A stretch of 19,243 bases of DNA from an uncultured Alphaproteobacteria bacterium (GTDB lineage: Bacteria; Pseudomonadota; Alphaproteobacteria; Micavibrionales; Micavibrionaceae), in the NCBI GenBank assembly GCA_937124505.1, contig CAKZKV010000316.1:1-19243 (forward strand). The letters run 5' to 3'. The translations under genes were made by a program, and so were the position numbers. How positions within the stretch are numbered: the first letter of the stretch is position 1; each line of letters starts with the position of its first letter. Under the pieces are notes generated by a model, which ran no database searches, had not been told where the DNA came from, and saw nothing but the letters and a program-made list of their open reading frames with translations. Shown here one piece after another: positions 1 through 8,810 of the stretch.

Positions 1-217
1 TGGATCTGCCTTACTCAATGCGTGCAGGGAACATGCTGCCTCTTTGGGAGAAACGCATATTCATCTCAGCGTGGAAGCTCAAAAACCAGAACTGGTTTCA
101 TTTTACGAGAAACGCGGCTGGGTGAAACAGCCGTTTGAGGCGGCGACTGGCGGTACAAGCTACATTGATCCAATTAATGATCGTGTTGAAACGCACCTGA
201 TGCAGCTTTCCGTATAG
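1..217 (+). CDS. GNAT family N-acetyltransferase, C-terminal part (5' end outside window)
   Basis: The frame is open from base 2 to the TAG at 215-217, giving about 71 residues. They read as the last third of a GNAT acetyltransferase: a helix (SALLNACREHAASLG), a strand rich in alternating hydrophobics (ETHIHLSVEAQKPELV), then FYEKRGW, the typical GNAT motif B tail in which an aromatic residue precedes the final strands. GNAT enzymes transfer an acetyl group from acetyl-CoA to an amine. The acceptor cannot be told from this fragment, and the acetyl-CoA-binding loop lies outside the window. The gene runs tail to tail with the C39-like peptidase gene, with 17 bases between the stops. Family confidence is good; substrate unknown. 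Confidence 0.8.
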   Translation, partial: GSALLNACREHAASLGETHIHLSVEAQKPELVSFYEKRGWVKQPFEAATGGTSYIDPINDRVETHLMQLSV

Positions 218-234
218 ACAGGAAAGCGAACGAC

Positions 235-843
235 TTATGTTGTCAGCGACAAAAACGCCGTTTCGCCATTGATTTGTGAGAGCCTTAGAAACTTTTGCCA
301 TGACACATGGAACAGGCCGTTTTCATCGGAAAATTCCGTTGGTTCATACGGGTCGAACAAGAGAACTTCCTGCTCGGTAATTTTATCGCAGACGACCCAG
401 TGGCCGACTTCTCCGTCATTGATGAGGACAAGGATTGCACGATCCTCCTGTGCAAGACGGGTCAGGAGGTTTTTGCTTGGGCGTTCTATGGTAATGGGAA
501 TGTGATGTCGTTGCGCGTGCTCTTTATCAATGGCCTGAGCAGTCAGCAGGCATGTTCTTTCATGGTCGTTTTCCAAGGTATGATTAAAAATGGTATCACT
601 GTTTTCGCTGACAAAAATTTCCGGTAAGAACCCCCGTTGCAGGGCGGCGCAGGCCAGTCCGTAAATATTGCAGCCGGCTTGATCCTCACCCATGAAAACA
701 GTATTGCTGGCCCGCCAGATTTCCAGTTCGTCCCGTAAAGTAGGTGTATAATCAGGACACAGCTTTTGCATTAGACGCATCAGGGAACAGGGACCGCAAG
801 TGAACTGGGTTGTCTGAAAATAGGGCGTAATGGCAGGTTCCAT
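235..843 (-). CDS. C39-like cysteine peptidase family protein (DUF3335 type)
   Basis: The 202-residue product carries a papain-fold C39-like triad: Cys16 in QFTCGPCS (Gln13 as possible oxyanion residue), His148 in VGHWVV and Asp164 in FDPYEP. The stretch IWRASNTVFMGEDQAGCNIYG (around residues 42-62) resembles the conserved block I recall from the DUF3335 branch, in which REATTVYMTSGHGGCGPYG is typical. There is no signal peptide or transmembrane segment, so it is probably cytosolic. From memory, DUF3335 domains are often fused behind a RimI-like GNAT domain and encoded near RimK-type ATP-grasp ligases; here a separate GNAT gene is the convergent neighbour. The substrate is unknown. The ATG at 843 is preceded by no clear Shine-Dalgarno, and the 70 nt gap to metF leaves open whether it is cotranscribed with the operon upstream. 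Confidence 0.8.
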   Translation of the reverse strand: MEPAITPYFQTTQFTCGPCSLMRLMQKLCPDYTPTLRDELEIWRASNTVFMGEDQAGCNIYGLACAALQRGFLPEIFVSENSDTIFNHTLENDHERTCLLTAQAIDKEHAQRHHIPITIERPSKNLLTRLAQEDRAILVLINDGEVGHWVVCDKITEQEVLLFDPYEPTEFSDENGLFHVSWQKFLRLSQINGETAFLSLTT

Positions 844-913
844 CTGAAAATTTTAGGGACGGAGCTGGAAGAAAGCAAGATTTTCTGTAAATAAACTGTG
901 CAGGGGAAAGGGA

Positions 914-1804
914 TTATCTTCTTTGTTTGCCTGCCCATATTGCTGTTGCTTGTAAATCGCCACACGGGAAAAAATGAACTTTTTCAATATTGGTATGCGG
1001 ATTTTCTGCTTTGTAAGCTGCCAGCGCGGTAATCATGTCATCCGGCGCGTAGGGGCGGAGCAGGTGCGTCATGTCCCTTACGCGTTTTTGCAAAATCTTC
1101 AGGGAGGGGCCGATGCCGCAGGTAAGTGCGAATTGAATGGCGCTTTGCAATGTTGCCGGGCCGACAAGGCCGACATGGATCGGCAGATTAATCCCCTCGG
1201 CCTGCAATGTTTCTGCCCAGGAAATAATCCTTTTGGCATCAAAGCAGAATTGTGTGGTAATCGCTACTTTCGCATTGGTGCGCTGTGCAAATGCGGCTTT
1301 CCAGTGGAGCGCCTCCATTAGTTTATGATCGTCGATATCACGGCTGCCTTCGGGATGCCCGGCGATATGCAGCCGTTCAAATCCCGCTTTTTCAAAGAGC
1401 CCGGTTTCCAGAAGTTGTATGGAGGCGTGAAATTCTCCGCAAGGTTTGTTTATGTCACCGGCCAGCAGCAAAGCCTGCCTGACCCCGGCTTCCCCCTGAT
1501 AGCGGTTGATCCAGTTGGCGAGCATGGCTTTGTCTTTGATCAGGCGCGCACAAAAATGCGGCATGACCGGATAGCCATCCTTTGCGATGCGTCTTGCGGT
1601 GGCCAGCATATCATCAAAGGACGTGCCGGGAATATGGGGGATGTAAACGCGCGTTCCGGCAGGCAGATACGTTTTGAAACTTTCAATACTTGCAACACTT
1701 CGGGGAACGGCCTCTATGGAATAGCCGGAAAGGAGTGCAGTGCCATCGCGGGGGGTCTCTTGCGAAGTGTCTGCTGTGTATTCCCGTAATGTCGAGAGAG
1801 ACAT
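914..1804 (-). CDS. methylenetetrahydrofolate reductase-like (MetF family, divergent)
   Basis: The 296-residue product fits the MetF/MTHFR TIM barrel. The catalytic landmarks of E. coli MetF have counterparts: Glu31 (YSIEAVP, E. coli Glu28), Asp117 (LLLAGD, matching the LALRGD motif), the HIAGHPEG strand (E. coli VAAYPE) and Gln185 in TTQFCFD (E. coli ITQFFFD). The family reduces 5,10-methylene-THF to 5-methyl-THF with FAD. The N-terminus and the barrel loops differ from classical MetF, so it belongs to a separate branch and could act on another C1-folate route. It starts 6 nt after the stop of the HerA-like ATPase gene and ends the asd operon. Asd feeds homoserine and methionine synthesis, and 5-methyl-THF donates the methionine methyl group, so a methionine role is a reasonable inference. 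Confidence 0.8.
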   Translation of the reverse strand: MSLSTLREYTADTSQETPRDGTALLSGYSIEAVPRSVASIESFKTYLPAGTRVYIPHIPGTSFDDMLATARRIAKDGYPVMPHFCARLIKDKAMLANWINRYQGEAGVRQALLLAGDINKPCGEFHASIQLLETGLFEKAGFERLHIAGHPEGSRDIDDHKLMEALHWKAAFAQRTNAKVAITTQFCFDAKRIISWAETLQAEGINLPIHVGLVGPATLQSAIQFALTCGIGPSLKILQKRVRDMTHLLRPYAPDDMITALAAYKAENPHTNIEKVHFFPCGDLQATAIWAGKQRR

Positions 1805-1810
1805 GGTTTT

Positions 1811-3286
1811 TTACCGTTTCAGCCCGCCAAGCAATCCACGCATGAGCTGTTTCATGAGTTGGCGCCCCAGTGAGGAACTGGCGGCGCGGACGGCAGATTT
1901 GATCGCCGCTTCGGCAACGCTCTGGCGATTAGAGGCGCGTTTTTTGGGTTGTGTTTGCGCCGCTTTGGTCATTTGTGCCTCTTTGGCTTTGGCGCGTTCA
2001 AGCAGTAATTCATAGGCGGACTCGCGGTCAATGGTGCTATCATATTTATCGCCCAGACCGTCTGCCTTGCGCGCCATGTCTTTTGCGCTGGCGCTTGCTT
2101 CTCCTAAACGGGAAGAGGGGGGGCGGATCAGGACGCGTTGAACAACGGAGGGCGTTCCCTTGGCTTCCAGTGTGGAGACCAGTGCTTCGCCAACACCCAG
2201 TTCCGTGATCACGTCTGCTACGTCAAAGGCTGGATTTTGACGGTAAGTTTCGGCGGCGACTTTGATAAATTTTTGCTGTTTCGGGGTAAAGGCGCGCAGG
2301 CCATGCTGCACCCGGTTGCCAAGTTGCCCCAGTACGGTTTCGGGAATGTCCTGCGGGTTTTGCGTGACAAAGTAAATACCAACGCCTTTGGAGCGGATCA
2401 GGCGCACTACCTGTTCAACTTTTTCAAGCAGGGGTTTGGGCGCATCGTTAAACAGCAGGTGTGCTTCATCGAAAAAGAAGACCAGTTTCGGTTTGTCGGA
2501 GTCCCCCGCTTCGGGTAACTTCTCGAACAATTCAGACAAAAGCCAGAGCAAAAACACCACATACAGGCGGGGGGACTGCATCAATTCGGTGGCGTTCAGG
2601 ATATTGATATAGCCATGTCCGTCGATATTGCTGCGCATGAAATCTTTCAACTCCAGTGCAGGCTCGCCAAGAAATTTGTCCGCCCCCTGATCTTCCAGCC
2701 GCAGCAAAGCGCGCTGGATTGCGCCGATAGAGGGCTTGGAGACATTGCCGTATTCTGCAGAAATCTCCGCGGCGCGGTCATACATGGAAATCAGCAGGGC
2801 GCGCAGGTCTTTCAGATCCAGCAGCAGCAATCCCTCTTCATCGGCAATGCGGAACGCGATATTGAGAACGCCTTCCTGCGTGTCGTTCAGTTCCAGCATA
2901 TGAGAGAGCAGGATCGGGCCGATTTCCGAAACCGTTGTGCGCACAGGCGTACCTTCCTTGCCAAAGACGTCCCAGAACGCGCAGGGAAAAGCCTGTGCCT
3001 TGTAATCTTCACCAAGGCCGATGATATTCGCACGTTTGACCAGAAAGTCCTGCATCTCGGAAGGTTGGCACATACCGGAGAGGTCGCCCTTCACGTCCGC
3101 CATAAAGACCGGCACACCGGCGGCGGAAAACCCTTCGGAGAGGACTTGCAGGGTCACGGTTTTTCCCGTCCCCGTCGCCCCGGCAATCAAGCCATGACGG
3201 TTGGCCCATTTCAGGGCGAAGTTCTGTTTGCTGTCCGGTGCGCCTGTGTAGGAGCCGATATAGATGTTTCCGTCTGTTTCACTCAT
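1811..3286 (-). CDS. HerA-like ATPase/helicase, DUF853 (YjgR) family
   Basis: The 491-residue protein is a P-loop ATPase of the HerA/FtsK superfamily. Visible motifs are Walker A GATGTGKT (36-43), FMADVKGDLSG (61-71), Walker B LVFFFDEAH (268-276, Asp273/Glu274), a sensor-like FVTQNPQDIP (306-315) and a following NRVQHGLRAFTP that may hold the arginine finger. The tail after about residue 440 is basic and Ala/Ser/Lys-rich. Biological function is not established for the family; DNA translocation is inferred from the fold. I chose the ATG at 3286 because its ATGA overlaps the asd stop codon (translational coupling) and gives the family N-terminus GNIYIG. A longer in-frame start at 3364 would run 26 codons into asd. 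Confidence 0.88.
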   Translation of the reverse strand: MSETDGNIYIGSYTGAPDSKQNFALKWANRHGLIAGATGTGKTVTLQVLSEGFSAAGVPVFMADVKGDLSGMCQPSEMQDFLVKRANIIGLGEDYKAQAFPCAFWDVFGKEGTPVRTTVSEIGPILLSHMLELNDTQEGVLNIAFRIADEEGLLLLDLKDLRALLISMYDRAAEISAEYGNVSKPSIGAIQRALLRLEDQGADKFLGEPALELKDFMRSNIDGHGYINILNATELMQSPRLYVVFLLWLLSELFEKLPEAGDSDKPKLVFFFDEAHLLFNDAPKPLLEKVEQVVRLIRSKGVGIYFVTQNPQDIPETVLGQLGNRVQHGLRAFTPKQQKFIKVAAETYRQNPAFDVADVITELGVGEALVSTLEAKGTPSVVQRVLIRPPSSRLGEASASAKDMARKADGLGDKYDSTIDRESAYELLLERAKAKEAQMTKAAQTQPKKRASNRQSVAEAAIKSAVRAASSSLGRQLMKQLMRGLLGGLKR

Positions 3287-4293
3287 AAATATTTCTCTGC
3301 CAGAACTTCCGCAATTTGCACGGTATTCAGCGCCGCGCCCTTGCGCAGGTTGTCGGCCACGCACCAGAAGTTCAGGCCGTTTTCCACGGTCGGATCTTCG
3401 CGCATGCGGCTGATAAAGACATCGTCTTCCCCGGCAATTTCCGCAGGGGTGATATATTCCATATCACTGTCCAGATCAATGACGGTCACGCCCGGTGCAT
3501 CGCGCAGCGCCCGCATGGCGTCTTTCGCGGAAATATCTTTTTCAAATTCCACATTGACCATTTCCGCGTGGCCGATAAAGACAGGAACACGTACACAGTT
3601 GGCGCAGACCTTGATTTTGGGATCGAGAATTTTCTTTGTCTCCACCATCATTTTCCATTCTTCCTTGGTGGCGCGGTCATCCATGAATTTATCAATCTGC
3701 GGGATGACGTTGAATGCGATCTCTTTCGGGTACACTTCCGGCTGAATTCGCTCATTGGCGTAAATTTTGCGGGTCTGGTTGAACAGCTCGTCCATCGCCT
3801 CCTTGCCGGAGCCGGAAACGGATTGATACGTAGAGACAACGACGCGCTTGATGGTTGCCAGATCATGCAGGGGTTTGAGCGCCACAACCATCTGGATGGT
3901 GGAACAGTTCGGGTTGGCAATAATGTTCTTTTTCTTGTATTCGGCAACCGCCTCCGGATTAACCTCCGGCACGACCAGCGGCACGTCCGGGTCCATGCGG
4001 AAATGAGAGGTGTTATCGATCACAACCGCTCCGGCCTTGCCCGCCTTGGGCGCGTATTCAGCGGAAACTTTCGCACCCGGAGAGGACAGAACGATATCCA
4101 CCCCCTTAAAATCGAATTTGGAGAGGTCCTGCACCTTTAACGTATCATCCCCGAAGGAAATTTCTTTCCCGGCTGAACGGCTGGAGGCAAGGGCGATCAT
4201 GTCAGAAACGGGGAAGTCCCGTTCCTTGACAATATTTAATAGTTCACGGCCAACATTTCCTGTGGCTCCCATTACGGCTACTTTATAAGTCAT
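3283..4293 (-). CDS. asd: aspartate-semialdehyde dehydrogenase
   Basis: The 336-residue enzyme reduces L-aspartyl-4-phosphate to aspartate semialdehyde with NADPH, the branch point to lysine/diaminopimelate, threonine and methionine. The sequence shows the NADP loop GATGNVGREL (9-18), the NTSHFRMD segment (94-101), the nucleophile Cys130 in NPNCST, the SGSGKEAMDEL loop (160-170), and Arg235/His242 (VRVPVFIGHAE), which bind substrate and act as acid/base. Length and motif order match the family. Its TGA overlaps the ATG of the HerA-like gene, so it heads a three-gene operon with the MetF-like gene. I see no convincing Shine-Dalgarno before the ATG. An AT-rich TAATAAAAT lies directly upstream, so a very short leader is possible. 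The cysteine-rich lipoprotein gene is transcribed divergently, 80 nt away. Confidence 0.97.
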   Translation of the reverse strand: MTYKVAVMGATGNVGRELLNIVKERDFPVSDMIALASSRSAGKEISFGDDTLKVQDLSKFDFKGVDIVLSSPGAKVSAEYAPKAGKAGAVVIDNTSHFRMDPDVPLVVPEVNPEAVAEYKKKNIIANPNCSTIQMVVALKPLHDLATIKRVVVSTYQSVSGSGKEAMDELFNQTRKIYANERIQPEVYPKEIAFNVIPQIDKFMDDRATKEEWKMMVETKKILDPKIKVCANCVRVPVFIGHAEMVNVEFEKDISAKDAMRALRDAPGVTVIDLDSDMEYITPAEIAGEDDVFISRMREDPTVENGLNFWCVADNLRKGAALNTVQIAEVLAEKYL

Positions 4294-4373
4294 AAGATTT
4301 TATTAGCGCCGTTTGAGGCAAACGTCACGTAATTTTTATTGCCCTTCGGCAAAATAATTCCTACGGTAGAGAC
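4294..4373. other. divergent intergenic region, asd / lipoprotein
   Basis: These 80 bases must hold the promoters of both flanking genes. I see no clean -35/-10 pair on either strand. A short hairpin with arms TTGCC and GGCAA and a CTTC loop sits at 4339-4352, about 20 nt before the lipoprotein start. It lacks a T-run on plus and is too short to call a terminator. GGTAGAG at 4365-4371 is a reasonable ribosome binding site for the lipoprotein ATG. Confidence 0.3.
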
Positions 4374-4787
4374 ATGATGAAATTTTTGAGCGTTCTTGCG
4401 TGTGGCTTTGCCCTTTTGTCTCTATCGGCCTGCGGCCCGGTTTATAAAACGGAATATGCCTTTACCGCGCCGCCAACTCTGGAGGGAAAGACCTGCGCCA
4501 ATCATTGTCTGGACGCACGGCAGGCCTGCTACAATGCATGCACTGAAAAAGAACAGACATGCCGGAGCGATGCCGCGCTGAACGCCAAGCTGGCCTATCT
4601 GGAATATGCGAATACACGGCTTCTGAGTGATCAATCTGTGGACAAGACCCTTAAGGATTTTGAAAAGGACGGCCATTGTTCCAGCACGACTTGTAATACG
4701 CAATGTGATGATAGCCACCGGATTTGCCATGTCAATTGCGGCGGCGGGATTGAGAAAAATACCTATTGCACATCGTTTTGTGATTAG
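4374..4787 (+). CDS. cysteine-rich lipoprotein with twin Cx3Cx6Cx3C modules
   Basis: The 137-residue product has a lipoprotein signal: a hydrophobic stretch after Lys3 and the lipobox LSAC with the lipidated Cys20, so it should be anchored in a membrane facing the periplasm. The mature part has 12 further cysteines. Cys41/45/52/56 and Cys107/111/118/122 have identical Cx3Cx6Cx3C spacing (first CANHCLDARQACYNAC, then CNTQCDDSHRICHVNC). Extra cysteines lie at 63, 102, 132 and 136, the last two again spaced Cx3C. A 40-residue cysteine-free stretch, probably helical, joins the halves. I do not recognise a named family; disulfide-stapled helices or metal binding are both possible. The gene is convergent with the hisC-linked small gene, 3 bases apart. 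The ATG at 4377 is an equally possible start. Confidence 0.8.
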   Translation: MMKFLSVLACGFALLSLSACGPVYKTEYAFTAPPTLEGKTCANHCLDARQACYNACTEKEQTCRSDAALNAKLAYLEYANTRLLSDQSVDKTLKDFEKDGHCSSTTCNTQCDDSHRICHVNCGGGIEKNTYCTSFCD

Positions 4788-4790
4788 GGA

Positions 4791-5102
4791 TTATGGGCGG
4801 CTTCCAAAAACCCTGTCATGCCAGAACATTTCTTTATTCCTGAACCATTTGGAAAATTTCGCACAATCGAAAACGGCTAATTGTTTCATATCTATATCAT
4901 AGCGATATAAAAGTGCGATAATTTCCCTTAATTCATTGTCTTCCAGCAAGCTCGTATCAACGGCTATTGACAAAGATTCGCCTGATCCCTCATATCCTTT
5001 TATGCATTTGATTTGATCTAACCACTGAAAAAAGCATTCTTCATCTCCATCAGAAAAGAACGGGCCTATGGGGTTTATCCGTAGTGTAACATCTTTTTTC
5101 AT
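4791..5102 (-). CDS. hypothetical protein linked to hisC, 103 residues
   Basis: The family is not one I can name. The ATG at 5102 lies one base after the hisC stop codon, so translation is probably coupled to hisC. A longer in-frame start at 5168 would reach 22 codons into hisC and looks spurious. The protein is soluble-looking and acidic in its first two thirds (FFSDGDEECFFQWLDQI, LLEDNELREIIALLYRYDIDMKQL), with an aromatic, basic tail (SKWFRNKEMFWHDRVFG). There is no signal peptide or membrane segment. I have an impression of similar 100-residue hypothetical proteins with a YDIDMKQLAVF-like helix and a WH..VFG ending, but no known function. It may be a small adaptor or immunity-type fold; that is speculation. 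Confidence 0.7.
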   Translation of the reverse strand: MKKDVTLRINPIGPFFSDGDEECFFQWLDQIKCIKGYEGSGESLSIAVDTSLLEDNELREIIALLYRYDIDMKQLAVFDCAKFSKWFRNKEMFWHDRVFGSRP

Positions 5103-5103
5103 C

Positions 5104-6219
5104 TTAGGCCGCTTTTGCAATGGTTTCTGCCAAATGAATGAGCATCTCATTTTCTTCTTCCGTCCCAACAGAAATCCGCAGGCAGTTTTGAGTGTCTTCT
5201 TTTGCGGAGATGTCGCGCAGGATGATGTTTTTTGCTGCGGCCTGTTTAATGAAATGCTGTGCCGCGTTGTAGCTTATAAATTTGACCAGCAGGAAGTTCG
5301 TTTCGGATGGATAGACACACTCCACGTCCGGGCATTGTGTGAATGCCTCGGCCAGAATTTGGCGGCTTTTCACAATTTTACACACCATTTCCTCTTGTCT
5401 CTCTTCGGCCTGCCTGAGAGCTTCCACGGCATTTTGTGCAACGGATTTAGGGACTGGGTAGGGGGCGAGACAACCGCGCATAAACGTTGTAAAAGCGGTG
5501 TCTGCACAAACTGCACAGCCGATCCGCTCCCCGGCCAGGGCATGGATTTTGGACAAGGTACGCAGCACGATCAGGTTTGGAAATTGTTCCAGTTTCTGCA
5601 CAAAGCTGTCCTGCCGTGTGAAATTAATATAGGCCTCATCCACTACCACAGCGGCATACCCCTCCAGTTCCTGAATGATTTTTTCGATATCTGTCGGAGG
5701 GAAAAGGTTTCCCGTCGGGCTGTTCGGGCAGCACAGGAACATCAGCTTGATATGCTGTTGCGGGTCTTTGGCCGTTTTGATAATGCTTTCCACATCCAGT
5801 GAGAAATTCAAACTTTCCTGCAACAAGGGAACCTGCACGTCCTTTGCGCCTTGCAGGCTGCCGTAAATTTTATACATGCCAAATGTCGGCGGGCAGGTGA
5901 GAATCGCGTCCCGTCCCGCCGCGCAGAACATGCGGATCAGCAGGTCAATGCTTTCATCCGAGCCACGCGTGGCGACGATGTAGTCTTTATGCGTTTGATA
6001 GTTTTTGGCAATCGCTGCAATCAGCGCGGGCGGTTGCTGGACGTCATAACGCTCATATCCTTCCAACCCCTTGAATGGATAGGGGTTTTCATTGGCATTC
6101 AGGTAATGCGCGCCGTCAATCTTTCCCATTTCCGATGCAGCAGAGGAATAGGGGGTGAAGTTTTGTCTCAAATCCTCTCGAATCAAGGGGATTAATGCGG
6201 AATTTTCTTGGTTTTTCAT
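5104..6219 (-). CDS. hisC: histidinol-phosphate aminotransferase (class I/II PLP aminotransferase)
   Basis: The 371-residue enzyme transfers the amino group between glutamate and imidazole acetol phosphate in histidine synthesis. HisC-like features are LNANENPYPF (40-49), the PLP-binding Asn166 (CCPNSPTG), Asp194 and Tyr197 (VVVDEAYINF), Schiff-base Lys224 in RTLSKIHALAGERIG, phosphate-contacting Arg232, and substrate-carboxylate Arg348 (CLRISVGT). HisC homologues can also transaminate aromatic amino acids, and no other his gene is nearby, so an additional aromatic role cannot be excluded. The gene is transcribed away from gyrB across an 82 nt divergent region and leads a two-gene unit with the 103-residue protein. 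Ribosome binding site weak (GAGAA about 12 nt upstream). Confidence 0.9.
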   Translation of the reverse strand: MKNQENSALIPLIREDLRQNFTPYSSAASEMGKIDGAHYLNANENPYPFKGLEGYERYDVQQPPALIAAIAKNYQTHKDYIVATRGSDESIDLLIRMFCAAGRDAILTCPPTFGMYKIYGSLQGAKDVQVPLLQESLNFSLDVESIIKTAKDPQQHIKLMFLCCPNSPTGNLFPPTDIEKIIQELEGYAAVVVDEAYINFTRQDSFVQKLEQFPNLIVLRTLSKIHALAGERIGCAVCADTAFTTFMRGCLAPYPVPKSVAQNAVEALRQAEERQEEMVCKIVKSRQILAEAFTQCPDVECVYPSETNFLLVKFISYNAAQHFIKQAAAKNIILRDISAKEDTQNCLRISVGTEEENEMLIHLAETIAKAA

Positions 6220-8734
<2,515 letters not shown>

Positions 8735-8743
8735 AAAAATTCA

Positions 8744-8764
8744 GTTACAATTTAAAATTGTAAC
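8744..8764. repeat. perfect 21-bp palindrome between gyrB and kinase gene
   Basis: The arms GTTACAATTT (8744-8753) and AAATTGTAAC (8755-8764) are exact reverse complements around one central A. It lies 10 nt after the gyrB stop and about 33 nt before the candidate -10 of the kinase gene. The plus strand has no T-run after it (GGCTTTCTTC), so it is a poor intrinsic terminator for gyrB. On minus it is followed by a short T5, but no minus gene ends here. An operator for the kinase promoter is a plausible reading. Confidence 0.6.
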
Positions 8765-8796
8765 GGCTTTCTTCATAAATCGTAAAATCTTTTAGG

Positions 8797-8802
8797 TATA
8801 AA
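8797..8802 (+). promoter_or_regulatory. candidate -10 box of the hybrid kinase gene
   Basis: TATAAA (extended TATAAAAT) ends exactly 8 nt before the ATG at 8811, and no Shine-Dalgarno lies between them. If used, transcription would begin at or next to the start codon, giving a leaderless message. No good -35 is visible at 16-18 nt upstream. Confidence 0.4.
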
Positions 8803-8810
8803 ATGCCTGC

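Noticed and set aside
3287..3364. N-terminal extension of the HerA-like protein
   Set aside because: It would run 26 codons into asd; the ATGA overlap at 3283-3286 gives the family N-terminus.
2615..3745. Long plus-strand open frame (376 codons) opposite the HerA-like gene and asd
   Set aside because: It crosses two recognised minus-strand genes, has no recognisable motifs, and is rich in Arg, His and Phe as antisense frames of GC-biased genes tend to be.
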